From Actinomadura macrotermitis (GTDB taxonomy: Bacteria > Actinomycetota > Actinomycetes > Streptosporangiales > Streptosporangiaceae): a stretch of DNA of 64,000 nucleotides. Shown piece after piece: positions 25,345-34,069 of the stretch (the stretch's first letter is position 1; the number at the start of each line of letters is the position of its first letter). Under the pieces are notes generated by a model. The model was given only the letters and a program-made list of their open reading frames with translations, searched no databases and had not been told where the DNA came from. The stretch is from NCBI RefSeq assembly GCF_009604375.1, contig NZ_WEGH01000001.1, positions 1,984,001 to 2,048,000 of the forward strand. The letters run 5' to 3'. The position numbers and the translations under genes were made by a program.

Positions 25345-25856
25345 CCGCCCAGCGCCCGGTAGCCGCCGGTGTAGAAGATCAGCGGCTTGCCGCCGGGGTC
25401 GGGGAGGTCCAGCGACAGGACCTCCCCGACCACGATGCTGTGGTCGCCGGCCGCGTGCACCGCGTGCGTCCGGCACTCCAGCGCCGCGACCGCGCGGGTG
25501 AACACCGCCGTGCCCGTCGCCGGCCCGCGGTGGTAGGACCAGCCGTCCAGCTGCCCCTCCAGCGGCCGGCCCCGGGTCGCGAACCACTGCGACTCCTCGC
25601 GCATCCCCTCGCCGAGCACCGACACGCCCCAAAAGCCGCTCCGCAGCACCATGTCGTGGAACCGGGCGATCTTCTCCACGCAGATCATCACCAGCAGCGG
25701 CTCCAGCGACACCGAGGTGAAGGCGTTCACCGTCATCGCGTGGTCGACGCCGTCCACGACGGTGGTGACGACCGCGACACCGGTCGCGAACCGGCCGGTG
25801 ACCTGGCGGAACAGCGCGGGATCCACGGAACCGGGGATCAGGGAGTCATCGTTCAC
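25341..25856 (-). CDS. Flavin reductase family (HpaC-like) protein
   Basis: A 171-residue split-barrel flavin reductase: FRQVTGRFATGVAVVTT, then AMTVNAFTSVSLEPLLVMIC and SGFWGVSVLGEG, where the serine and asparagine hold FMN. Such enzymes supply reduced flavin to two-component monooxygenases with NAD(P)H. It begins 12 bases after the DUF6113-like gene and may be last in a kinase-mshB unit. No matching monooxygenase component is adjacent; the FAD monooxygenase at 7.7-9.2 kb is of the single-component type. Confidence 0.87.
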   Translation of the reverse strand: MNDDSLIPGSVDPALFRQVTGRFATGVAVVTTVVDGVDHAMTVNAFTSVSLEPLLVMICVEKIARFHDMVLRSGFWGVSVLGEGMREESQWFATRGRPLEGQLDGWSYHRGPATGTAVFTRAVAALECRTHAVHAAGDHSIVVGEVLSLDLPDPGGKPLIFYTGGYRALGG

Positions 25857-25868
25857 GGCGCGCCGAGC

Positions 25869-26369
25869 CTACCCACCGGTGCGGCCGCCGCCCGCGGTCA
25901 GCCCCCGGGTCAGCCACTCCCCGGCCGGCCGCCGGGACGGCACCAGCGCCGCGCCGGCCACCGCGGCCACCATCCCGCCGACGATGAACACATAGCCCGC
26001 CGTGGTGCCCGGCACCACCAGGTCGCCCTCGGCGCGCTTGGTGGACATGACGAACACCACCGCCATCCACGCCGCCGCCGGGATCACCGCGCCCAGCCGC
26101 CCGCCCATGCCGCGGCCCGCCAGCCACACCAGCGCGAGGTTCAGCACGATGAGCGCGACCGACGCCACCGGCAGCCCCGCGGGCTGCCAGTCCTGCGCGA
26201 ACGAGCCGAGCACGCCGACGACGCCGCCGAGCAGGGCCAGCGCCGCGTACGCCGCGCCCGTCACGAACGCCTCCACCGGCCCCTCCCCGGCCGGGGCGGT
26301 GCCCGCCGCCGTCAGCCCGGGCGGATCGTCTGCCTCCGGCGCCGGGGGCGCCTCGCCGTCCTTGTCCAC
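25869..26369 (-). CDS. Four-helix membrane protein, DUF6113-like
   Basis: A 166-residue protein: an acidic, Pro-rich N-terminal tail of about 30 residues and then four hydrophobic helices (AALALLGGVVGVLGSF; VASVALIVLNLALVWLAG; LGAVIPAAAWMAVVFVMS; GYVFIVGGMVAAVAGAALV). GTG 26369 follows the mshB stop by 5 bases and lacks a good Shine-Dalgarno, so it is probably translated by coupling. The pairing next to mshB resembles the DUF6113 neighbour seen in other actinomycetes. Function is unknown; an envelope role near mycothiol synthesis would be speculation. Confidence 0.7.
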   Translation of the reverse strand: MDKDGEAPPAPEADDPPGLTAAGTAPAGEGPVEAFVTGAAYAALALLGGVVGVLGSFAQDWQPAGLPVASVALIVLNLALVWLAGRGMGGRLGAVIPAAAWMAVVFVMSTKRAEGDLVVPGTTAGYVFIVGGMVAAVAGAALVPSRRPAGEWLTRGLTAGGGRTGG

Positions 26370-26374
26370 GGAGG

Positions 26375-27259
26375 TCAGGTTAGCCGGGCGAACAGGTCGG
26401 TCTCGCGCCCGCCGGGGCCGGGCGGCCCCGCCTCCCCGGCCAGCAGCGTGAAGTACTCGGTGCCGAACGCCTGCTGCCCGAGGTTGTTCGACAGCGCGAA
26501 GTAGGGGCCGACGGCCTCGGGCGCCACCGTCACCTGCGTGCGGTGCGCGCGCAGCGCCGCCAGCTTGGCCGGCAGGTACGCGCGCGCGTCGACCGCCGTG
26601 GTGATCTGCCCGTCCGGCACCCCCGAGCCGAGCTCGTCCAGGCCCGCGACGCGGTCGAACGGCAGCTTGGCCTCGCGCATCACCGCGATCGCGCGGGCCA
26701 GCACGGTGCGGGGCGTGGCGTAGGCGTAGAGCTTGGCGACCCGCCACGGCTCGCCGCCCGCCCACCGCGGGTCGGCGGCCAGCTCCACGGCCCGCAGCGT
26801 CACCCGGTGCGCCTGGATGTGGTCGGGATGCCCGTAGTTGCCGTTGTCGTCGTAGGTGACGACCACCTGCGGCCGCACCTCGCGGACCACCTCGGCGAGG
26901 GCGCCGGCGGCCTCGTCCAGGTCGGCCCGCCAGAAACAGCGCGGGTCGTCGTTGGACGGGGCGCCCATCATGCCCGAGTCGCGCCAGCGGCCCGCGCCGC
27001 CGAGGAACCGGTGGTCGGCGACGCCGAGCGCCGCGCACGCCCGCGCCAGCTCCCCGATCCGGTGCTCGCCGAGCCGGTCCTCCTTGTCGGCGGCCAGATG
27101 GCGCAGCTCGGGAGGGATGACCTCGCCCTCCTCGCCCAGCGTGCAGGTGACCAGGGTGACGTGCGCGCCCTCGGCCGCGTACTTGGCCATGGTCGCCCCG
27201 GTCCCGATGGTCTCGTCGTCCGGGTGGGCGTGGACGAACAGGATGCGCGGCTCGGTCAT
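26375..27259 (-). CDS. mshB: N-acetyl-1-D-myo-inositol-2-amino-2-deoxy-alpha-D-glucopyranoside deacetylase
   Basis: Zinc-dependent LmbE-fold deacetylase of 294 residues for the second step of mycothiol synthesis: it removes acetate from GlcNAc-inositol to give GlcN-inositol. The metal-binding HAHPDDE lies at 10-16 and GHPDH at 143-147, giving the His-Asp-His set of the family. GWRDSGM-like RWRDSGMMG near 91-99 and [12 protein letters not shown] are hallmark MshB sequences. Mycothiol is the low-molecular-weight thiol of actinobacteria, so this gene anchors the taxonomic assignment. It lies 49 bases downstream of a Ser/Thr kinase gene on the same strand. Confidence 0.93.
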   Translation of the reverse strand: MTEPRILFVHAHPDDETIGTGATMAKYAAEGAHVTLVTCTLGEEGEVIPPELRHLAADKEDRLGEHRIGELARACAALGVADHRFLGGAGRWRDSGMMGAPSNDDPRCFWRADLDEAAGALAEVVREVRPQVVVTYDDNGNYGHPDHIQAHRVTLRAVELAADPRWAGGEPWRVAKLYAYATPRTVLARAIAVMREAKLPFDRVAGLDELGSGVPDGQITTAVDARAYLPAKLAALRAHRTQVTVAPEAVGPYFALSNNLGQQAFGTEYFTLLAGEAGPPGPGGRETDLFARLT

Positions 27260-27308
27260 GGACCAACCGTACTCAGCACGCGGACCGCCCGGGGCGACCG
27301 CCCTCCCG

Positions 27309-28763
27309 CTACTGGCGGGCGCCGGTCCCGGTGTCGTGGCCCTGCCCGCCGGCGCCCGGATCGGTGCCGCCCGGGCCGCCGGTCTTCGGCGGCTTCTTGG
27401 TCGGCTCGGTGGGCGCCTTGGTCGGGACCGTCGGCTCGGTGGCCGGCGTGGTCGGCTCCTCGGTCGGGACCGTGGGCCGCTCGGTCGGCGTCGTCGGCGC
27501 CTCGGTCGTCGGCTCGACGGTGCGCGGGCGGCGGGTGCGGGTCGGCTGCTCGGACGGGGTGTCGTCCTCCGACTGCGACCCCGAGGCGCTGGTGCTCGGC
27601 GCCGGGGAACCGGAGTCCGACGGCTTGCCGTCGCCGCCCATCTTGGCCATCGCGATCCCGACGACCAGCGCCAGCACCGCGATCGCGACGACCGCCGCGA
27701 CGATCGGCATCTTGGACCTGCGCTCGGGCTCGTACCCGCCGCCGTACCCGCCGCCGCCGTAGCCGCCGTCGCGGGTGTCGTCGAAGCCGGGCGCGGGCGG
27801 GAGCGTGCCGGCGTACGCGGCCGGGGACACCCGCTGGGTGCCGCCGCCGGCGGCCGGCATCGTGGTGTGCGGCGGCGGCAGCGGCGCGCCCGCCGCCATG
27901 TGCTCGCCCTCGGCCAGGAACGTGGTCGCCTGCGCCGCGTCCTCCGCCCGGGTCTGGCCCACCGGGCCCGCCCCGATCAGGTTCATCATCAGCTGCTGCG
28001 CGGTCGGCCGCCGCTCGGGCTCCTTGACCAGGCAGGCCGCGATCAGCGGCGCGATGTCGGCCGGCACGCCCTGCAGCGAGGGGGGCTCGTTCATCACCCG
28101 GTTGATCACCGCGACCACGGTGTCGTCGCCGAACGGCGGGCGGGCGGTCGCGGCGAACACCAGCGTCGCCGCCCACGCCCACACGTCCACCGCCTCGGTC
28201 AGCTGCGCCCCGGCGACCTGCTCGGGCGCCATGTAGGAGGGGGTGCCGATCGCCTTGGTCGCCGCGGTCTGCCCGACGTCCAGGGCCCGCGCGATACCGA
28301 AGTCGATCACCCGCGGCCCGTCCGGCGCCATGATCACGTTGTGCGGCTTGAAGTCGCGGTGCACGATCCCGGCCTGGTGGATCGCCACCAGCGCGGTCGC
28401 CATGCCGATCGCCAGGCGCTCCAGCGCGGCGCCGGTGATCGGCCCCTCCTGGGTGATCTGCCGGTACAGCGACGGCCCGGGCACGTACTCGCTGGCGATG
28501 TAGGGGCGGTCCCCGGCCATGTCGGCCTCCAGGACCTGCGCGGTGCAGAACCGCGCGACCTGCTTGGCCGCCTGCGCCTCCCGGACGAACCGGTTGCGCG
28601 CCGAGGCGTCCTCGGTCAGGTCGGCCCGCAGCAGCTTGATCGCCGCCTTGGCCCCGTTCCCGTCCACGCCCAGGTAGACGACCCCCTGGCCGCCCTCACC
28701 CAGGCGCTCCAGGATCTCGTACGACCCCAGCCGCCGGGGATCTCCCGGCTGCAGCTCCGGCAT
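27309..28763 (-). CDS. Membrane Ser/Thr protein kinase with Thr/Pro-rich exterior
   Basis: A 484-residue kinase. Domain 14-265: G-loop [15 protein letters not shown] lysine, catalytic loop HRDFKPHN (Asp about 137, Phe instead of the usual Leu), DFGIA, and APEQ. A Gly/Tyr-rich stretch ([13 protein letters not shown]) precedes one transmembrane helix at about 351-372 ([19 protein letters not shown]). The outer 115 residues are low-complexity Thr/Pro/Glu repeats (about ten TEPTxPT-like units), probably a cell-wall spacer. I chose ATG 28763, preceded by AGGAG at 5 bases, over GTG 28769. It is likely co-transcribed with mshB. Confidence 0.9.
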   Translation of the reverse strand: MPELQPGDPRRLGSYEILERLGEGGQGVVYLGVDGNGAKAAIKLLRADLTEDASARNRFVREAQAAKQVARFCTAQVLEADMAGDRPYIASEYVPGPSLYRQITQEGPITGAALERLAIGMATALVAIHQAGIVHRDFKPHNVIMAPDGPRVIDFGIARALDVGQTAATKAIGTPSYMAPEQVAGAQLTEAVDVWAWAATLVFAATARPPFGDDTVVAVINRVMNEPPSLQGVPADIAPLIAACLVKEPERRPTAQQLMMNLIGAGPVGQTRAEDAAQATTFLAEGEHMAAGAPLPPPHTTMPAAGGGTQRVSPAAYAGTLPPAPGFDDTRDGGYGGGGYGGGYEPERRSKMPIVAAVVAIAVLALVVGIAMAKMGGDGKPSDSGSPAPSTSASGSQSEDDTPSEQPTRTRRPRTVEPTTEAPTTPTERPTVPTEEPTTPATEPTVPTKAPTEPTKKPPKTGGPGGTDPGAGGQGHDTGTGARQ

Positions 28764-28810
28764 GGACACTCCTTATAACCCTCGGGGCGAAGTCTTGAGC
28801 TTACGCGAGC

Positions 28811-28869
28811 CCGCCCGCGATCACCGGTCGTTCCCCACCGGCGTGGTTCAACCCTGTGATCGCGGGCGG
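28811..28869 (-). terminator. Long stem-loop between the propeller-like gene and the kinase
   Basis: CCGCCCGCGATCAC (28811-28824) is the exact complement of GTGATCGCGGGCGG (28856-28869), a 14-base stem with a 31-base loop that can itself pair CCGG/CCGG. It begins 7 bases after the stop of the upstream minus-strand gene. There is no T-run. Confidence 0.55.
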
Positions 28870-28875
28870 ATCGCC

Positions 28876-29976
28876 CTACGCGCCGTACTTCCAGATGACG
28901 CCCTGGCGGCCCAGGGTCCCCGCGGCCCACAGGGACCTGGTGCCCGGGATCAGCGCCAGGTCGCCGTAGTCGCCGTCACGCCCGCCCCAGCTGGGCACCG
29001 CGACGGCCGAGACCTTGGCATCGGCGATGTGGAAGAGGTCGGAGCCGCTGGAGGAGGCCATCCAGAAGCCCTTCTTCCCGTCGTGGGCCAGGGACACCAG
29101 CCGCTTGGCCTTGACGGGGTACTGCTTCCACTTCTTGCCGTTCCAGTGGACGAGCGCGCTCTTATTGAGGTAGCCGCCCCCGGCGGAGTTCTGGAACGAC
29201 ACGGTGGCCCACACGTCCTTGGGACCGACGGCGTGGATGTCACTGAAGATGGCTTCGTACGCCTTGGGCACCGAGAACTTGGGTGCGGCGACGGCCTGCC
29301 ACTTCTTGCCGGTCCACCGCGTGAGGCTCTGCCGGCTCTCCCGGGTGTTGTGCTTGGTGAGGTCGGCCGACGCCCACACGCCGGTGCCCTTGCGGGCGCC
29401 GAGGCGGTAGGCCCCGTCGTTGGGGACCGGCACCGCGCGCCAGGTCTTGCCGTCGAAGCGCTGGATCCACTGCTTGCACGACCACGCCTTGCACGGGGCG
29501 CCGCCGCCCGAGACCCAGACCTCGCCGGGGGCGCCGGTGGTGGTGACGTCGTTGAGCCAGGCGTTCTTGGCGAACGTGCGGCCGGTCCAGCGTGTGCCGT
29601 CCCAGTGCACGCCGAAGATGGTCAGACCGTCGACGCCGTCCTTGCGGGCCGCGCCGATGGCCCACACGTCCTTGGCCGAGGTCGCCACGACCCGTTCGAG
29701 CACGGCGTTCTTCTCGGGGGCGAGGGCGGCGGGGACGGGCATCTCCCGCCAGGCCCGGCCGTCCCAGCGCTCGACCAGCATGATCGAGTCCTGCCTGGAC
29801 CCGACCGCCCAGGCGGTCGTGGCGTTCAGCGCGGTGACGTCGTGCAGCTCCCGGTAGTCGGCGGCGGTCCGGTGCGTGATGCGCCAGCCGGGGGCGGCCT
29901 GGGCGGGAACGGCGAGGCCGAGGACCGCGGCGCCCAGCGCGGTTCCGGCGAGCACGGGGCGAAGAAGTCGGGACAT
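28876..29976 (-). CDS. Secreted beta-propeller-like protein
   Basis: Exported protein of 366 residues. It begins with a Sec signal (MSRLLRPVLAGTALGAAVLG, ending AQAAP). Units of about 45-60 residues repeat a pattern such as W(D/N)G..W......P followed by (K/T)DVWA(I/V/S)G, e.g. VERWDGRAWREMPVP and KDVWAIGAA, which is characteristic of bacterial propeller/sortilin-like folds. Two cysteines (PCKAWSCKQW) may form a disulfide. It probably binds a surface ligand; no catalytic motif was found. ATG 29976 is preceded by AAGGG. It is divergent from the DPP-IV-like peptidase and upstream of the kinase gene. Confidence 0.75.
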   Translation of the reverse strand: MSRLLRPVLAGTALGAAVLGLAVPAQAAPGWRITHRTAADYRELHDVTALNATTAWAVGSRQDSIMLVERWDGRAWREMPVPAALAPEKNAVLERVVATSAKDVWAIGAARKDGVDGLTIFGVHWDGTRWTGRTFAKNAWLNDVTTTGAPGEVWVSGGGAPCKAWSCKQWIQRFDGKTWRAVPVPNDGAYRLGARKGTGVWASADLTKHNTRESRQSLTRWTGKKWQAVAAPKFSVPKAYEAIFSDIHAVGPKDVWATVSFQNSAGGGYLNKSALVHWNGKKWKQYPVKAKRLVSLAHDGKKGFWMASSSGSDLFHIADAKVSAVAVPSWGGRDGDYGDLALIPGTRSLWAAGTLGRQGVIWKYGA

Positions 29977-30056
29977 ACAGGCATCCCTTCGGAGGGGCGG
30001 GGAGGGGGCCGCTCGCATGATCGCGAACGGCGTCGCCGGGACATTACCGGCAAAGA

Positions 30057-30077
30057 CTGACAATGTCGCTGACAATG
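30057..30077. promoter_or_regulatory. Direct repeat CTGACAATG x2 in a divergent promoter region
   Basis: CTGACAATG occurs at 30057-30065 and 30069-30077, offset by 12 bases, between the divergent propeller-like and peptidase genes. A regulator binding one DNA face could use it; on the minus strand each copy provides a TTGTCA -35-like hexamer, though no good -10 was found at standard distance. Confidence 0.3.
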
Positions 30078-30135
30078 CGCCGATCCCCGGGTGGGCGGCC
30101 GTTCAGGCGGCGGACCCGGCTGGCAGACTCGGTCC

Positions 30136-32211
30136 ATGAGCATCAGCTATCCGCGGCAGAGTGCCCGCACCCGGCGGTTCACCCTCGGCGTCCCGCGCTC
30201 CTTCCAGATCGCGCCGGACGGGTCGTTCGTGATCTTCCTGCGCACCCAGGGCGGCGACGACCCGGTCACCTGCCTGTGGACGCTGGACACCGCCACCGGC
30301 GAGGAGCGCCTCGTCGCCGACCCGGCCGCGCTGAACGTCCCGGGCGAGGAGAACCTGCCCGCGGAGGAACGCGCCCGCCGCGAGCGCGCGCGCGAGCAGG
30401 CCGGCGGGATCGTCGGGTACGCCACCGACCGCGATGCCAAGCAGGCCGTGTTCACCCTCGGCGGGCAGCTGTACGTCGCCGACCTCGCCTCCGGCCAGGT
30501 CCGCGTCCTGCCCGCGCAGACGCCGGTGTTCGACCCGCGCCCCGACCCGGCCGGCCGCCGCGTCGCCTACGTGTCGGGCCGCACCCTGCGCGTCATCGAG
30601 ATGGACGGCACCGATGACCGCGCCCTCGTCCAGCCCGAGAGCGACCAGATCTCCTACGGCCTCGCCGAGTTCATCGCGGCCGAGGAGATGAACCGGATGC
30701 GCGGCTACTGGTGGTCGCCCGACGGCGGGACGCTGCTGGTCGCGCGGGTCGACGAGACCCCGGTGCACCGCTGGACGATCGCCGACCCGGCCAACCCCGA
30801 CCGGCCCGCGACCGAGATCGCCTACCCGGCGGCCGGCACCCCCAACGCCATCGTCGGCCTGGTGCTGCTGAACGTGGACGGCGGCCGCACCGGCGTCGCC
30901 TGGGACCGCGGCGAGTTCCCCTACGTCGTCACCGCCGGCTGGGACCGGCACGGGCTGCTGATCGTCGTGCAGTCCCGGGACCAGCGCTCCCAGCGGGTGC
31001 TGAAGGTCGACCCGCTCGGCGGCGAGACCACGCTGCTGCTGAACGCGCACGACCCGGTCTGGTCGGAGATCGTGCCGGGCATCCCGGCGCGGACCGGCGG
31101 CGGCGAGCTGGTGTGGATCGCCGAGGACCGCGAGACCGGCACCCGCCGCATCACCGTCGCGGGCGAGCCGGTCACCCCGGGCGGGCTGCAGGTGCGGGCC
31201 GTGCTGGGGGTGGAGGGCGAGGAGATCCTGTTCACCGCCTCCGAGGAGCCCACCGAGATCCACCTGTGGCTCTACCGGCCGGACGGACCGACCCGGCTCA
31301 CCGAGGGGCAGGGCGTGTTCAGCGGCGTCCGCTCCGGCGAGGTCACCGTCGTCGCGGGCGCCCGGCTGGACGCGCCGGGCTCGGAGGCCGAGGTGCGCGG
31401 GCCCGGCGGCGTCCACCCCGTCGCGTCGTACGCCGAGACGCCGTCGATCACGCCGAAGGTCGAGCTGCTGCGCGCCGGTGACCGCGAGATCCGCACCGCG
31501 GTGCTGCTGCCGACCGGCTGGGAGCCCGGCCAGGGCAAACTGCCGGTGTTGATGGACCCCTACGGCGGCCCGCACGCGCAGCGCGTCCTCGCCGTCCAGC
31601 GCGCCTACTGCGAGGCGCAGTGGCTCGCCGACCAGGGCTTCGCCGTCGTCATCGCCGACGGCCGCGGCACCCCGGGCCGCGGCCCGGACTGGGAGCGCGC
31701 GGTGCACGGCGACTTCACCGGGCCGGTGCTGGAGGACCAGATCACCGCGCTGATCGAGGCGGCCCGGCAGCACCCCGACGCGCTGGACCTGGACCGGGTC
31801 GGCATCCGCGGCTGGTCGTTCGGCGGCTGGCTCGCCGCGCTGGCGGTGCTGGCGCGGCCCGACGTGTTCCACGCGGGCATCGCGGGCGCGCCGGTGACCG
31901 ACTGGCGCCTCTACGACACCCACTACACCGAGCGCTACCTCGGCCACCCCGACGAGGAGCCGGAGAACTACGCCGCGAACTCGCTGATCGAGATGGCCGG
32001 GAAACTCACCCGCCCGCTCATGCTCATCCACGGCCTGGCCGACGACAACGTGGTCGCCGCACACACACTGCGGCTCTCCTCAGAACTCGTCGCCGCCGGC
32101 CGCCCGCACACCGTGCTGCCCCTGTCGGGTGTCACCCACATGACGCCGCAGGAAGAGGTCGCCGAGAACCTGCTGCTGCTGCAGGTCGACTACCTCAAGA
32201 AGAACCTGTGA
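30136..32211 (+). CDS. S9-family dipeptidyl peptidase IV-like serine peptidase
   Basis: A 691-residue peptidase. An N-terminal beta-propeller (about 20-420) ends in the DPP-IV-type selectivity loop AEFIAAEEMNR, whose paired glutamates hold the substrate amino-terminus. The alpha/beta-hydrolase domain has the nucleophile in GWSFGG (Ser561), Asp636 in HGLADDNV and His668 in GVTHM. It removes X-Pro dipeptides from peptide N-termini. No signal peptide is present, so it is probably cytosolic. ATG 30136 was chosen because it aligns with the family start; the Shine-Dalgarno is weak. There is a 21-base gap before the convergent ABC gene. Confidence 0.9.
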   Translation: MSISYPRQSARTRRFTLGVPRSFQIAPDGSFVIFLRTQGGDDPVTCLWTLDTATGEERLVADPAALNVPGEENLPAEERARRERAREQAGGIVGYATDRDAKQAVFTLGGQLYVADLASGQVRVLPAQTPVFDPRPDPAGRRVAYVSGRTLRVIEMDGTDDRALVQPESDQISYGLAEFIAAEEMNRMRGYWWSPDGGTLLVARVDETPVHRWTIADPANPDRPATEIAYPAAGTPNAIVGLVLLNVDGGRTGVAWDRGEFPYVVTAGWDRHGLLIVVQSRDQRSQRVLKVDPLGGETTLLLNAHDPVWSEIVPGIPARTGGGELVWIAEDRETGTRRITVAGEPVTPGGLQVRAVLGVEGEEILFTASEEPTEIHLWLYRPDGPTRLTEGQGVFSGVRSGEVTVVAGARLDAPGSEAEVRGPGGVHPVASYAETPSITPKVELLRAGDREIRTAVLLPTGWEPGQGKLPVLMDPYGGPHAQRVLAVQRAYCEAQWLADQGFAVVIADGRGTPGRGPDWERAVHGDFTGPVLEDQITALIEAARQHPDALDLDRVGIRGWSFGGWLAALAVLARPDVFHAGIAGAPVTDWRLYDTHYTERYLGHPDEEPENYAANSLIEMAGKLTRPLMLIHGLADDNVVAAHTLRLSSELVAAGRPHTVLPLSGVTHMTPQEEVAENLLLLQVDYLKKNL

Positions 32212-32232
32212 CGGCGGGGCCCGCCGCCGGGA

Positions 32233-33969
32233 CTACCGGTCGGCGGCGGGCTCCTGCTCACCGTGCCAGCTGCGCCACAGGGCGGCGTAGGAGCCGTCCG
32301 CGGCGATCAGCTCGTCGTGGGTGCCGAGCTCGCTGATCCGGCCGTCCTCCACCACCGCGACGCGGTCGGCGTCGTGCGCGGTGTGCAGCCGGTGCGCGAT
32401 CGCCACGACCGTCCGGCCGTCCAGGACGGCGGCCAGCGACCGCTCCAGGCGGCGGGCGGCGCGCGGGTCCAGCAGCGAGGTCGCCTCGTCCAGCACCAGG
32501 GTGTGCGGGTCGGCGAGCACCAGCCGGGCCAGCGCGAGCTGCTGCGCCTGCGCCGGGGACAGCGCCGCGCCGCCCGCGCCGACGGCGGCGTCCAGGCCGG
32601 GCCCGTCCCAGGCGACGGCCTCCAGCGCGGCGGCGATCCGCTCCTCCGGCGCGTCCGGGCGCGCCATCACCAGGTTGTCGCGCAGCGTGCCGCGGAACAC
32701 GTGGTGCTCCTGGGTGACCAGCGCGACGTGGCCGCGCAGCGCGGCGAGCGGCAGGTCCGCCAGCGGCGCCCCGCCGACGGTGACCGACCCGGCGCGCGGG
32801 GCGTCCACCCCGGCCAGCAGGCGGCCGAGGGTGGACTTGCCGGCGCCGCTCGGCCCGACCACCGCCAGGCGCTCGCCGGGCCGCAGGTCCAGGTCCACGC
32901 CGTGCAGGACGTCGTGGCCGGGCCGGTAGGCATAGCGGACGCCGCGCGCGGTCAGCCGTTCCCCCGCCGGGCGCGCGCGGTCCGGAACACGGGCCGGCGC
33001 GGCGTCGCCGACGCCGAGCAGCCGGGCCAGCGACGAGCCGCCGAGCTGCAGCTCGTCCAGCCAGGTGAGCAGCGCCTCGATCGGCGCCATCAGCTGCTGC
33101 GCGTACAGGGCGGCGGCGGTGACCTGGCCGAGGGTGGCCATCCCGCGCAGATGGAACCAGCCGCCGACCAGCAGGCACGCCGCGACCGGCAGCACGAACC
33201 CGATCTCGATCACCGGGTACAGCACGGTGCGCAGCCCGAGGGTGTAGCGCTCGGCGGCGAAGCTGCGGGCGATGTCGTCGTCGCCGCGCCGGCGCCGCCG
33301 CCCGGCCAGCCCGAACGCCTCGACCGTGCGCGCGCCCTGCACGGTCTCGGCGAGGCCGTCGGTGAGCTCGGCCCACGCCGCGCCCTCGCGCAGGTAGCCG
33401 CCGATGGCGCGGCGCAGGTACCAGCGCATCACGCCCCACAGCAGCGGGACCGCGACCAGGCACGGCAGCATCAGCAGCGGGCCGGTGAGCGCGAGCGCGC
33501 CGAGGGTGAACCCGGTGACGATCACCGCGATGACCGTCTCGGGCACCGCGTACCGGACGCTCGTGCCGAGCTGCTCGACGTCCCGCGAGGAGCGGCTGAC
33601 CAGGTCGCCGGTGCCGGCCCGCTCCACGACGGGCAGCGGCAGCGCCAGCACCCGCGTCACGAACTCCTCGCGCAGCCCGGCCAGCACCCGCTCGCCGAGC
33701 CGGGCCGAGGCCAGGTAGGCGTACCGGGTGAGCACGCCCTGCGCGACCACGAACGCGGCGATAGCGAGGGCGACCCGGTCGATGTGGGCGGTGCCGCGGG
33801 TCACGCCGTCGACCAGGTCGCCGAGCAGGCGCGGCGCGACCAGGCCGGTGACGGCGGCGAGGATGTGCAGCACCAGCGCGGCCGCCAGCGGGCGCGGATG
33901 GCGCAGCACGAGCCGCCGCGCGTAGGCCCGCACCCGCGCCGTATCGGCGACGGGCAGAACCGTGCTCAT
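32233..33969 (-). CDS. ABC exporter half-transporter B (intact Walker A, degenerate signature)
   Basis: A 578-residue protein: a six-helix type IV transmembrane domain (about 20-310) and a nucleotide-binding domain. Walker A GPSGAGKST lies near 370-378, Walker B is VLDEATS with the catalytic Glu, and the H-loop is AIAHRLH. The signature, normally LSGGQ, is LSPAQ (near 466), so this half cannot complete an ATP site for its partner. The gene lies 100 bases downstream of the other half-transporter. The pair should form a heterodimer with one consensus site built from this Walker A and the partner's FSGGQ. Substrate unknown; drugs or lipids are usual. Confidence 0.87.
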   Translation of the reverse strand: MSTVLPVADTARVRAYARRLVLRHPRPLAAALVLHILAAVTGLVAPRLLGDLVDGVTRGTAHIDRVALAIAAFVVAQGVLTRYAYLASARLGERVLAGLREEFVTRVLALPLPVVERAGTGDLVSRSSRDVEQLGTSVRYAVPETVIAVIVTGFTLGALALTGPLLMLPCLVAVPLLWGVMRWYLRRAIGGYLREGAAWAELTDGLAETVQGARTVEAFGLAGRRRRRGDDDIARSFAAERYTLGLRTVLYPVIEIGFVLPVAACLLVGGWFHLRGMATLGQVTAAALYAQQLMAPIEALLTWLDELQLGGSSLARLLGVGDAAPARVPDRARPAGERLTARGVRYAYRPGHDVLHGVDLDLRPGERLAVVGPSGAGKSTLGRLLAGVDAPRAGSVTVGGAPLADLPLAALRGHVALVTQEHHVFRGTLRDNLVMARPDAPEERIAAALEAVAWDGPGLDAAVGAGGAALSPAQAQQLALARLVLADPHTLVLDEATSLLDPRAARRLERSLAAVLDGRTVVAIAHRLHTAHDADRVAVVEDGRISELGTHDELIAADGSYAALWRSWHGEQEPAADR

Positions 33970-34069
33970 TGCCTCGCCTCCGCTCGGCGGCTCGCCGCCG
34001 TCTCACGCGACGGCTTCCCTCGTCGTAGGCTCCTCGGTCCAGCCGCCGCGCGGCGGCTCGCAGTACTCA